Source of the DNA: Streptomyces sp. NBC_01431
GTDB lineage: Bacteria; Actinomycetota; Actinomycetes; Streptomycetales; Streptomycetaceae
Reading direction: 5' to 3'
Assembly (NCBI RefSeq): GCF_036231355.1
Contig: NZ_CP109496.1
Span: 1,550,001-1,614,000 of the forward strand
DNA: 64,000 bases
The first letter of the stretch is position 1. Each line of letters starts with the position of its first letter. Shown here piece by piece: positions 24,475 to 31,610 of the stretch. Position numbers and translations under genes: made by a program. Under the pieces are notes generated by a model that ran no database searches, was not told where the DNA came from, and was given only the letters and a program-made list of their open reading frames with translations.

Positions 24475-25646
24475 GTGTCTCGTGATCCCGTTTGTGTCAC
24501 TTGGAGTTGTTTGCGACGAGCTTCTTGATGCTGGTCTGGACGAGTCGGACCTTCGTGAGGATCTCGTCGGTGGTTGCGGTCCAAGTGAAGGGTTTGGCCT
24601 CGGAGTTCCAGGAGTCGATGTAGTCGCGGATCTGCTTGATCAGGACGTTCACGCTGGAGAATGTGCCGCGGCGGATCGACTGGCGGGTCAGGATTCCGAA
24701 CCAGGTCTCGATCTGGTTGATCCAGGAAGAGCCGACGGGGGTGAAGTGGAAGTGGACGTGCTGATTGTTGGTCAGCCATGCCTTCACCTCCGGCGTGGTG
24801 TGCGTGGAGAGGTTGTCCAGGACGACATGAATCTCCTTGTCCGCATGCGGTTTCACCACCTTCTTGAGGAAGGCCAGGAAGTTCACGGCGTTCCGGCTCG
24901 GCCTGCACTCGCCGGTCACTTCGCCCGTGGCGACGTTGAGTGCGGCGAACAGGTTCGTGGTGCCGTGCCGGACATAGTCGTGGGTGCGCTTCTCGGTGGC
25001 TGCGAAGGTCACCGGCAGCACCGGCTGGGTCCGGTCCAGCGCCTGGATCTGCGTCTTCTCATCCACCGAGAGCACCACCGCGCCACCGGGCGGAGCCAGG
25101 TAGAGGCCGACGACATCAGCGACCTTGTCCGCGAACGCGGGATCCTTCGAAATCTTGAAGGTGCCCTTGCGATGCGGTTTGAGGTTCTCCTCGCGCCAGA
25201 CCTTTGCGATGTAGTGCCAGGACACGGTGACGTTCTCGGTCCGCTTCAGATACTTCGCCAACTCCCGCGTCGACCAATGCGAAAGACCGGTGCCGACCGG
25301 CGGCGTCATGCGCGTCAATGCGATCACCCGCGCCCGGACCCGCGTCGGCACCTGCTCGCGCGCCCCGCCCGGACAGTCGCCCTCCAGGCCGGCGAGCCCG
25401 CGCTCGGCGTAACGGGTCCTCCAGCGATCCACGGTCGGCAATGACACCCCGAGCAGTTCGGCAATGTCCTTGCGCCGGCGCCCCTCACCGGACCACAGCA
25501 CGATCCGGGCCCGGGTGGCCACATCGGCGGGCACGTCCCGACTGTTCGCCAACTCCCGCAACTCGGCGGCCTGTTCCACGGAAAGCTCCATGCCAGGAGC
25601 AACGAGCCACACAAGATCAAGTAATGCCGACGGAATCACGAGACAC
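24475..25646 (-). mobile_element. IS630-family insertion sequence, complete
   Basis: 1172 bases bounded by GTGTCTCGTGAT (24475-24486) and its perfect inverse ATCACGAGACAC (25635-25646). The match extends to about 17 bases with one mismatch. TA at 24473-24474 and TA at 25647-25648 are the duplicated target, as expected for IS630/Tc1-mariner elements. It carries one intact transposase gene. The right copy of TA lies inside the stop codon of gvpK. Confidence 0.92.
24497..25591 (-). CDS. IS630-family transposase
   Basis: 364 residues. An N-terminal pair of helix-turn-helix units (about 10-110: RRRKDIAELLGVSLPTVDRWRTRYAERGLAGL) precedes a DDE domain: first Asp in VVLSVDEKTQ, second in IHVVLDNLSTH, and Glu in SSWINQIETWF. 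The frame is intact, so the element may be active. ATG 25591 opens MELSVEQAAEL, the usual family start. A GTG at 25639 would also be in frame but lies within the terminal inverted repeat. Neither has a strong ribosome site. It cuts and re-inserts the element at TA. Confidence 0.9.
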   Translation of the reverse strand: MELSVEQAAELRELANSRDVPADVATRARIVLWSGEGRRRKDIAELLGVSLPTVDRWRTRYAERGLAGLEGDCPGGAREQVPTRVRARVIALTRMTPPVGTGLSHWSTRELAKYLKRTENVTVSWHYIAKVWREENLKPHRKGTFKISKDPAFADKVADVVGLYLAPPGGAVVLSVDEKTQIQALDRTQPVLPVTFAATEKRTHDYVRHGTTNLFAALNVATGEVTGECRPSRNAVNFLAFLKKVVKPHADKEIHVVLDNLSTHTTPEVKAWLTNNQHVHFHFTPVGSSWINQIETWFGILTRQSIRRGTFSSVNVLIKQIRDYIDSWNSEAKPFTWTATTDEILTKVRLVQTSIKKLVANNSK

Positions 25647-25975
25647 TAGTCGCTCTCTGAATTCCCTCGCGGCAGCAGGGGGCCGAGCGGGCCGAGGTCG
25701 ATGTTGAGATCTTCCGGGCGCAGCCCGAACTTCGACCTCAGCTCGCTCATCCTGCTGTCCAGGAGCATCAGCGTGAGCCCGATCCGCTCTTCCTGGTCCT
25801 CGCTGAGCTCGCCGGTCTCGACGCGGCGCAGCGCCTGGCGTTCCATGAGCTGCCGCAGCAGTTCCACCACCGTCAGGACGAGCCGGGCGAGATCGCGTTC
25901 GACCGTGTCGGGGTCGAGTTCCACCCGGCGGCGCGGCGCGGCGGTTCCGTTGGCGCGCGGACGACTCGTCGTCAT
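25646..25975 (-). CDS. gvpK: Gas vesicle protein GvpK
   Basis: 109 residues. LDPDTVERDLARLVLTVVELLRQLMERQALRRVE is the GvpK helix pattern, followed by LTLMLLDSRMSEL and a C-terminal GLRPEDLNIDLGPLG. GvpK is a small accessory protein needed for vesicle growth. Its ATG overlaps the gvpS stop by four bases, so it is the last gene of the operon. The IS630 element is inserted in the TA of its TAG stop codon; both target copies leave a TAG, so the protein is unchanged. Confidence 0.9.
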   Translation of the reverse strand: MTTSRPRANGTAAPRRRVELDPDTVERDLARLVLTVVELLRQLMERQALRRVETGELSEDQEERIGLTLMLLDSRMSELRSKFGLRPEDLNIDLGPLGPLLPRGNSESD

Positions 25976-26244
25976 GTCAGCTCCTCGAAGGCTTCGGGCT
26001 TCCCGGATCGCTCGCGGACCGCGAACGCCTCGAACTCCCCGCCGTCCTCGAACTCTTCAAAGGGGGAAGGGACTTGGGAGCTGACCGAGCTCACGAGCGC
26101 GTTCAGGTCGATGCGTACGAGGTCCACGTCCGCGATCCGCAGCGTGAGGTCGCCGGTGATGACCACGCCGCCGGCGAGCAGCCGGTCGAGCAGGTCGACC
26201 AGGGCGATCTCGCGCTGCGCGAGGGCTCCGGTGCTGTCGTTCAC
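25972..26244 (-). CDS. gvpS: GvpA/J/M-family gas vesicle protein (GvpS)
   Basis: 90 residues. IALVDLLDRLLAGGVVITGDLTLRIADVDLVRIDLNALVSSV is the GvpA-family fold: helix, beta-hairpin, helix. The position between the gvpL-type gene and gvpK is that of gvpS in actinobacterial clusters. It overlaps gvpL upstream and gvpK downstream by four bases each. The acidic tail (about 60-90) is unlike GvpA. It probably acts in shell nucleation rather than as the main ribbed wall protein. Confidence 0.82.
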   Translation of the reverse strand: MNDSTGALAQREIALVDLLDRLLAGGVVITGDLTLRIADVDLVRIDLNALVSSVSSQVPSPFEEFEDGGEFEAFAVRERSGKPEAFEELT

Positions 26245-27032
26245 GCCGTCTCCTCCTGGCCGCCGTCCGGCCCGGCAAAGGAGTACGGCGCCCAGGGCCC
26301 GGTCAGTTCCACCCGTACGCCCTCGACCCGCGGAATGCCGTCCCGCACCGCCGCGACGAACTCCTCACTCCGTCCACGCGGCACCAGGTAGGCCGCGTTG
26401 AGCACGTTCTCGCCGGGTTCGCCGGACAGCCGCGCGCTCTGCGGCCGGTGCAGCCGTCCGGCCTCGGCGCGCTCGCAGAGCTCCGCGTGCAGGGCGCGCG
26501 AGAGCAGCCCGGCCCGCCGCCAGACGTCGTCGCGGGACTGCCGCTGGCCGAGCCTGCGGCGCAGGTAGTCCCGGCCGGTGACGGCCTGCGGCTGGGGAGC
26601 CGGGTCGGGCGGCCCGGCCTGCGCGTACACCTTGACGCCCCACTCGATGCGACCGTCGAGGCGCTCGATGGCCGCCGTGAAGCGGGCGTGCCCGGAGTCG
26701 AGCAGCCGCCGCACGCCGTCCTTGTCCCGGCAGACGGTGGCGAGCCGGAGCGGCACGGGGCAGGTGATCGTGGCGAGCGCCGCGACGACCGTCTCGTGGG
26801 TGCGCGCGCTCGCGGCGAGCCAGTCCATGTCCTCCAGGTGGGCACGGAGCGGGATGGCGTTGAAGTCCTCGGCCGGGACACGGCTCACCGCGGCACACAG
26901 GCCGCGGTGCTCGATCAGTTCGGGCGGCTCCCCGTCGAAGCCCCGCACCCCTTCGGGGAGTCCTCGGTCCAGGGGTCGCGTCACGGCGTACACGTACAGC
27001 AGCTCGTCCCGCGGGTCATGCTCGTCAGTCAT
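26241..27032 (-). CDS. gvpL: GvpL/GvpF-family gas vesicle protein
   Basis: 263 residues. DELLYVYAVTRPLD at the N-terminus, a basic middle (VCRDKDGVRRLLDSGHARFTAAIERLDGRIEWGVKVYAQ) and the terminal TGPWAPYSFAG are GvpL/F signatures. These proteins have two domains around a helical middle and contact GvpA during assembly. It overlaps gvpJ by eight bases and gvpS by four. A second member of the family is encoded at 27650-28366. Confidence 0.88.
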   Translation of the reverse strand: MTDEHDPRDELLYVYAVTRPLDRGLPEGVRGFDGEPPELIEHRGLCAAVSRVPAEDFNAIPLRAHLEDMDWLAASARTHETVVAALATITCPVPLRLATVCRDKDGVRRLLDSGHARFTAAIERLDGRIEWGVKVYAQAGPPDPAPQPQAVTGRDYLRRRLGQRQSRDDVWRRAGLLSRALHAELCERAEAGRLHRPQSARLSGEPGENVLNAAYLVPRGRSEEFVAAVRDGIPRVEGVRVELTGPWAPYSFAGPDGGQEETA

Positions 27033-27390
27033 CGAAATGCGCCTTCTTTTCTTCCGTCCCGCTCGCCGTGGCTCCGGCGCCCCGCGCCGATTCCAGTTCG
27101 GCGATCCTTTCTTTCAACTCCGCGTTTTCCCTGGCGATTTCGCGGCGCCGGGCGCCACTGGAGAGCGCCGGGTCGTCCTCCCACCAGTCGATGCCCATTT
27201 CCTTCGCCTTGTCGATGGAGGCGACGATGAGCCGCAATTTGATGGTGAGGAGTTCGATGTCGAGGAGGTTGATGCGAATGTCCCCGGCTATGACGATTCC
27301 CTTGTCCAGGACGCGTTCGAGAATGTCGGCGAGGTTGGCGCCGGACCCCTCGGAGGGGTAGGCGTCGGGGAATCGTGCCGGGGTGCTCAT
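27025..27390 (-). CDS. gvpJ: Gas vesicle protein GvpJ
   Basis: 121 residues. ANLADILERVLDKGIVIAGDIRINLLDIELLTIKLRLIVASIDKAKEMGIDWW is a GvpA-family core, and DWWEDDPALSS followed by a coiled, charged tail (ARENAELKERIAELE) marks it as GvpJ rather than GvpA. It likely forms part of the vesicle tip or nucleus. ATG 27390 overlaps the gvpG stop by one base (TGATG). With gvpA missing, this and gvpS are the only GvpA-fold proteins of the cluster. Confidence 0.85.
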   Translation of the reverse strand: MSTPARFPDAYPSEGSGANLADILERVLDKGIVIAGDIRINLLDIELLTIKLRLIVASIDKAKEMGIDWWEDDPALSSGARRREIARENAELKERIAELESARGAGATASGTEEKKAHFDD

Positions 27391-27644
27391 CAACGGCTCC
27401 GGGGGTCGGATGCGGTACGGGTCTGGTGTTCCAGCCGGTCCAGGAGCAGGTCCTCGCGGCGGTCGAACTCCGCTTCGTCTATCTGACTGTCCGTCAGTTG
27501 CTGGTCCAGGGCGGCGAGTTCACGGCGTACGGTCGCGGGGTCGTAGTACTGGCGCTCGGCCTCCGCGGTCACCTGGGCGAGCACCCAGAAGGTGCCGCGC
27601 ACGGGCGCCGCGGGAAGCAGCAGGAGTTCTTTCAGAAGACCCAT
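27390..27644 (-). CDS. gvpG: Gas vesicle protein GvpG
   Basis: 84 residues. MGLLKELLLLPAAPVRGTFWV at the start is the GvpG signature, followed by a helical charged part (EAERQYYDPATVRRELAALDQQLTDSQIDEAEFDRREDLLLDRL). GvpG is a small assembly factor that can bind the GvpA-family core. It lies five bases after gvpF and overlaps gvpJ by one base. Confidence 0.87.
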   Translation of the reverse strand: MGLLKELLLLPAAPVRGTFWVLAQVTAEAERQYYDPATVRRELAALDQQLTDSQIDEAEFDRREDLLLDRLEHQTRTASDPRSR

Positions 27645-27649
27645 GCTGA

Positions 27650-28366
27650 TCACTCCGTGAAGCTGTAGGGAGGCAGCGGGCCGTGCACCTGGACGACCAG
27701 GTGCGGCGCGCGGGCGCGCAGGGCGTCCACGGCGGCGATGAAATCGGCCGTGTCCTCGCGCGGCACGAGGAAGGACAGGTTGGCCAGCCAGCCGGTGGAC
27801 TGCGGCCCGGGGCACCGGGTCTCGGCCGCGCCGTCCAGTGCGCGTTGCACCAGGGCCGCGTCCGCCGCCTCGCGCCGCCGCACGGCGGCGGCGATGCGCT
27901 CGCCGAGCCTCAGCTTCTGCTCGTAGGTGCCCCCGCCGGCCTTCCGGTTCGCCTCGCTCATGGCGCGCAACTCGGGGTACTCGGACAGGACTTGGTGCAG
28001 GACGGCCTGTTCGTCGTGGGTGGCCTTCACGTTGTACTCGACCTTGCCGTCGAGCGCTTCGAGCCGCGCCAGGTAGCGCTGCTCGTGTTCGGCCAGGACG
28101 GCGCGTACGGCGTCGTCGTCGGGCGAGACGCCGCCGAACCGCATGGGCAGCACGGCGCCCCCCGCGCCCGCCTCGGCGAGCACGCTCTGGTGGGCTAGCA
28201 GGTCGCGGCGCTTGGGCCTGAGTTCCTGGGGCGCGTCGCTCACCAGGGCCACCAGGTCGCCCTGTTCGACCGTGCGGACGGGGCACGGCGGGTCACCGAT
28301 ACCGGCCATGCGTCCCGGCAGCCGGTCGTGGGTGCGGCGGGCGATTGCGTAGACGTACGTGGTCAT
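27650..28366 (-). CDS. gvpF: Gas vesicle protein GvpF
   Basis: 238 residues of the GvpL/F family: MTTYVYAIARRTHDRLPG, the middle PMRFGGVSPDDDAVRAVL and KVEYNVKATHDEQAVL, and the closing VQVHGPLPPYSFTE. It is the first gene after the gvpO-gvpF gap. AAGGAGG lies seven bases upstream of the ATG. The ATG overlaps, as ATGA, a stop codon that ends the possible gvpA remnant upstream, which fits ancestral gvpA-gvpF coupling. Confidence 0.9.
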   Translation of the reverse strand: MTTYVYAIARRTHDRLPGRMAGIGDPPCPVRTVEQGDLVALVSDAPQELRPKRRDLLAHQSVLAEAGAGGAVLPMRFGGVSPDDDAVRAVLAEHEQRYLARLEALDGKVEYNVKATHDEQAVLHQVLSEYPELRAMSEANRKAGGGTYEQKLRLGERIAAAVRRREAADAALVQRALDGAAETRCPGPQSTGWLANLSFLVPREDTADFIAAVDALRARAPHLVVQVHGPLPPYSFTE

Positions 28367-28489
28367 CGCTGCTCCTCCTTCCGGCGCGGGGAGGCGCGCC
28401 GGGTGCGCGGCTCGGACTGGGGCACCCGGCGCGCCTCACGGGCCTGCCTGTTTCCCGCAGGTCTCGCGGAAGGCGTCGCCGGGCGGTCG
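28367..28489 (-). pseudogene. Possible 3' remnant of gvpA in the gvpO-gvpF gap
   Basis: In actinobacterial clusters gvpA lies between gvpO and gvpF. Here only 123 bases remain. In the frame whose TGA overlaps the gvpF ATG they encode about 40 residues ending SEPRTRRASPRRKEEQR, similar in character to the basic/acidic tail of actinobacterial GvpA. There is no start codon and no GvpA core (no helix-hairpin-helix segment). This suggests a deletion that joined the end of gvpO to the last codons of gvpA. The identification rests on position and tail composition only. Confidence 0.45.
28391..28437. terminator. Perfect 16-bp inverted repeat between gvpO and gvpF
   Basis: GAGGCGCGCCGGGTGC (28391-28406) and GCACCCGGCGCGCCTC (28422-28437) are exact inverse repeats with a 15-base loop. 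No T-run follows. It could lower transcription into gvpF and later genes, as expected after a highly expressed gvpA, or simply be a GC-rich coding remnant. Confidence 0.5.
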
Positions 28490-28819
28490 TCACGGTTTGC
28501 GGTCGGCCCGGCCCCGCTCGTACCTGTGCAGCCGCCGGTAGCCGGTGAGTTCGCCCCGCGGGTCGAGTTCGACCTCGTACGAGGCGAGCAGGCTCATCGT
28601 GTCGGGGACCCGGGCGAGTTCGAGGACCTCCACCCGCAACAGCCAGCCCTGGTCGGTCCGTTCGAAGGACGACACGGATTCGGCGGTCATGCCGGTGAGT
28701 TCGGACAGCTGGGCGCGGGCGGCGCGCAGCACGTCCACGGCGCCCGGGAGGCGGTCGTCGTCGGCCTTCGCCGCCGCCCTGGGTGGCGTCTTCGATGGGT
28801 TCTCGGATGTGTTCGCCAT
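28490..28819 (-). CDS. gvpO: Gas vesicle protein GvpO
   Basis: 109 residues. The C-terminal domain (about 30-105: AVDVLRAARAQLSELTGMTAESVSSFERTDQGWLLRVEVLELARVPDTMSLLASYEVELDPRGELTGYRRLHRYERG) is GvpO. It opens the operon, with GAGGAG just before the ATG. GvpO is needed for vesicle formation in haloarchaea and is conserved in Streptomyces clusters. The start of transcription is expected in the 72 bases before it. Confidence 0.9.
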   Translation of the reverse strand: MANTSENPSKTPPRAAAKADDDRLPGAVDVLRAARAQLSELTGMTAESVSSFERTDQGWLLRVEVLELARVPDTMSLLASYEVELDPRGELTGYRRLHRYERGRADRKP

Positions 28820-28891
28820 GTCTCCTCGCGTGGTAGGCCTTACGGGTTGCCACAGCGGGACGGATCAAACCAGGGCGGGGCGGACGAGCGG

Positions 28892-29644
28892 TTACAGCGT
28901 GAAGGATCCGCCGGGCTTGAGCAGGTGCAGCTTCTCGCCGAGCCCGGCCGCGGCGAATGCCTCGACGAGGGTGTCCGGGCCCTGGCTGAAGTGCGCCCAG
29001 TGCTCGAAGTGCAGCGGCACGACGTGCCGCGCGCCCAGGATCGCAGCGGCCTCCGCGGCTTCCGCGCTGGTCAGCGTGAGCTCGGCGTCGAGCACCGGAG
29101 TGCGGGCGGCGCCCGCGAAGAGAACGGCCACGTCCACCGGTCCGAAGCGGTCCGCGATGGCGCGCACATGACCGAGGGAGGCGTTGTCGCCGCTGACGTA
29201 CACCGTGGGCAGGCCGTCCCCGTGCAGGACGAATCCCGTGACCTCGCCGACGACGGGTTCGCAGCCGTCGGGGCCGTGCAGCGCGGGCACGCCGGTGATC
29301 CTCAGCTGTCCGCTGCGGTACGTCTCCCAGTTCGGCAGCACCGTGACGAGATCCCCGAGTCTGCTGTGCGCGGCTGCCGTGGACAGCACGACTCGGGCCC
29401 GGTCGAGGTAGTCGCGGCCGGACCGGTCGAGGTTGTCGGGGTGCTGGTCGTGCGAGAGCAGCACCAGGTCGGGGGCTTCGATGTCGTCGGCCGCGATGCC
29501 GGGACCGGCGTTCTTGACCAGCGTGCGCTGCCCGATCGGATATTCGCCGGGGGCGTCGAAGGTGGGGTCGGTGACCAGCCGCAGGCCGCCGATCTCGATG
29601 ACGGCGGTGGGGCCGCCCACGTACTGGATGGCGAGAACGCTCAT
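28892..29644 (-). CDS. Metallo-beta-lactamase-fold hydrolase (UlaG-like)
   Basis: 250 residues. IQYVGGPTAVIEIGGLRLVTDPTFD and the later VSGDNAS and VPLHFEHWAHF follow the UlaG-like MBL fold. The usual HxHxDH metal motif appears as LSHDQHPDNLD, with an inserted-looking spacing and Asn before Leu, so metal binding may differ from the classical set. GGGAGG precedes the ATG by five bases. It could hydrolyse a lactone or phosphodiester-type substrate. It is unrelated to gas vesicles except by position. Confidence 0.82.
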   Translation of the reverse strand: MSVLAIQYVGGPTAVIEIGGLRLVTDPTFDAPGEYPIGQRTLVKNAGPGIAADDIEAPDLVLLSHDQHPDNLDRSGRDYLDRARVVLSTAAAHSRLGDLVTVLPNWETYRSGQLRITGVPALHGPDGCEPVVGEVTGFVLHGDGLPTVYVSGDNASLGHVRAIADRFGPVDVAVLFAGAARTPVLDAELTLTSAEAAEAAAILGARHVVPLHFEHWAHFSQGPDTLVEAFAAAGLGEKLHLLKPGGSFTL

Positions 29645-29709
29645 GATTTCCTCCCGAGTTGATCACTGCTTGGTGGGAGGGCAACGATCTCCTCGGCCGG
29701 CTTGTTCCC

Positions 29710-30096
29710 CTAGCGATCCGTGCGCGGGGAGCCGTCCAGCGGGTTGGACGGGGGCATCGGCGGGATGACCGGGGCGCCGGGCGGCACGCCGGGTTCCAGC
29801 GGCGGGGCGGCCGGGGCGCCGGAGCCGTGCCGGGCGCCCTGTTTCAGCAGCACGGCGGCCCCGAGCAACAGGACCGCCACGATCAGTGCGGCGGCCCAGT
29901 AGGGCAGCACTATCGCGAGGGCGAGCAGCAGGAACGCGGCGAGCGCGGCTCCTGCGTAGAGCCCCGCCGCGCCGGCTCCCGCGTACATCCGCGCGGCTCG
30001 GCGCTGCTTCTTGGTCTGTTCGCGCAGCTCGTCCCTGATCGCGTCCCGGACGACCTGGGAGAGCTGCTCCGGCAGGTTCGGCAGGTTCGTTTCCAT
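29710..30096 (-). CDS. Phage-holin-like membrane protein (Holin-X / DUF1469 type)
   Basis: 128 residues. A basic helical N-terminus (LPEQLSQVVRDAIRDELREQTKKQRR) is followed by two transmembrane helices (about 37-60 and 63-82) and a proline-rich tail. This is the layout of the actinobacterial holin-X family, which is chromosomal and not necessarily phage-derived. ATG 30096 begins METNLPNLPEQL; the longer reading has no added signal. Function unknown. Confidence 0.75.
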   Translation of the reverse strand: METNLPNLPEQLSQVVRDAIRDELREQTKKQRRAARMYAGAGAAGLYAGAALAAFLLLALAIVLPYWAAALIVAVLLLGAAVLLKQGARHGSGAPAAPPLEPGVPPGAPVIPPMPPSNPLDGSPRTDR

Positions 30097-30242
30097 GCGG
30101 GCCCGAGTACCCGAACTCCCCGGCGGCAGTCCTGTCGCGGGCCTCAAGCTTGTCCATATTGCAAGACGTGCATCTCATTATCCGGCCGGTCGTTCTAAAG
30201 TGTCCTCATCACCAGGGCAGTTCACCGAAAGGGAGTCCGGTC

Positions 30243-31076
30243 ATGTCGCGACAGACGCCTCGGGCAGCGGCGGGCGAGAGCGCCGTCTACACCCACGGCC
30301 ACCACGAGTCCGTACTGCGCTCGCACACCTGGCGCACCGCCGCGAACTCGGCCGCGTACCTCATCGGTGAACTGCGGCCGCACATGCGGGTCCTGGACAT
30401 CGGCTGCGGCCCCGGCACCATCTCGGCGGATCTGGCGGCGCTGGTGCCGAGCGGCCATGTGACGGCGGTCGACCACGCGCCGGGCATCGTCGAGCGGGCC
30501 CGCGCACACGCCACCGAACGCGGCCTGGAGAACATGTCGTTCGCCGTCGCCGACGTCCACGCGCTGGACTTCCCGGACGACAGCTTCTGCGTCGTGCACG
30601 CGCATCAGGTGCTCCAGCACGTCGGCGACCCCGTTCAGGCGCTGCGCGAGATGCGCCGGGTCACCCGGCCGGGCGGGATCGTCGCGGTCCGCGACAGCGA
30701 CTACGGCGCGTTCACCTGGTTCCCCGAGGTGCCCGCGCTGGACGGCTGGCTGGAGCTGTACCACCGGGTGGCCCGCGCCAACGGCGGCGAACCGGACGCC
30801 GGGCGGCGCCTGAAGTCCTGGGCGCTGGCGGCCGGTTACACCGACATCACCGCCACCGCGAGCGCCTGGTGCTTCGCCACCGAGGAGGAGCGGGCCTGGT
30901 GGAGCGGGCTGTGGGCGGACCGCACGGTCGCCTCCGCGTACGCGGGCCTGGCGGTGGACGGCGGTCACGCCTCGGCGGCCGACCTGGCCGCGATCTCCGA
31001 TGCGTGGCGCGCCTGGGGCGCGCGGGACGACGCCTGGTTCATGGTGCCGCACGGCGAGATCCTCTGCCGCGTCTGA
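30243..31076 (+). CDS. Class I SAM-dependent methyltransferase
   Basis: 277 residues. HTWRTAANSAAYLIGELRPHMRVLDIGCGPGTISADLA contains motif I. VDHAPGIVERA is the acidic post-motif, and FPDDSFCVVHAHQVLQHVGDP and VTRPGGIVAVRDSDYG follow the UbiE/Methyltransf_11 pattern. The last 100 residues form an acceptor-binding part. ATG 30243 follows a GGGAG. It is monocistronic. Substrate unknown. Confidence 0.88.
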   Translation: MSRQTPRAAAGESAVYTHGHHESVLRSHTWRTAANSAAYLIGELRPHMRVLDIGCGPGTISADLAALVPSGHVTAVDHAPGIVERARAHATERGLENMSFAVADVHALDFPDDSFCVVHAHQVLQHVGDPVQALREMRRVTRPGGIVAVRDSDYGAFTWFPEVPALDGWLELYHRVARANGGEPDAGRRLKSWALAAGYTDITATASAWCFATEEERAWWSGLWADRTVASAYAGLAVDGGHASAADLAAISDAWRAWGARDDAWFMVPHGEILCRV

Positions 31077-31162
31077 CGAACGCCGGGTGAGGCGCCGCGC
31101 CCGCCGGAGCCCGCGTCCGGTTCGGCTGCCGCGGCCGATCTCCGCCAACTAGGCTTCGGGGC

Positions 31163-31516
31163 ATGGACATCCTGGGAACCACGCTGCGCATCTGCGTCGA
31201 CGACCTGGACAGCGCGATCGTCTTCTACGAGCGCATCACCGGCACGCGCGCGCTCCGCTTCGAGCGGGGCGGCGTCTCCGTCGCCGCCGTCGGCGCCTTC
31301 CTGCTGATGAGCGGGCCCGAGGCGGAGATCGAAGTGCTGCGGAAGGTGGCGGCCACGGTGGCGGTCGAGGACGTGGACGACGCCCACACCACCCTCACCG
31401 GGGCCGGGGCCCACGTCATCGCGGGCCCGGTCCCGACCCCGGTGGGCCGCAACCTGATCGCCGTCCACCCGGACGGCTCGGTCTTCGAGTACGTGGACCG
31501 CAAACAGGTCCAGTGA
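31163..31516 (+). CDS. VOC-family protein (single glyoxalase-like domain)
   Basis: 117 residues. LRICVDDLDSAIVFYERITG is the opening strand-helix of the VOC fold, and NLIAVHPDGSVFEYVDRKQ the closing strand with the late metal-ligand glutamate. The N-terminal histidine ligand is replaced by Arg/Cys, so metal catalysis is uncertain. It may be a binding or resistance protein. It lies alone after the methyltransferase gene. Confidence 0.8.
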   Translation: MDILGTTLRICVDDLDSAIVFYERITGTRALRFERGGVSVAAVGAFLLMSGPEAEIEVLRKVAATVAVEDVDDAHTTLTGAGAHVIAGPVPTPVGRNLIAVHPDGSVFEYVDRKQVQ

Positions 31517-31610
31517 TCGCAAGAGGTCCAGCTGTCGGAACGGGTCCCGGGAGCGGAACAGGTACAACTGCCGCAACGGGTCCGGTGGCCGGCGCCGGAT
31601 GCGGCCCGGC

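Noticed and set aside
27025..27390. Calling this GvpA-fold gene gvpA
   Set aside because: The DWWEDDPALSS segment and coiled charged tail, and the position between gvpG and gvpL, fit GvpJ; GvpA would lie next to gvpF.
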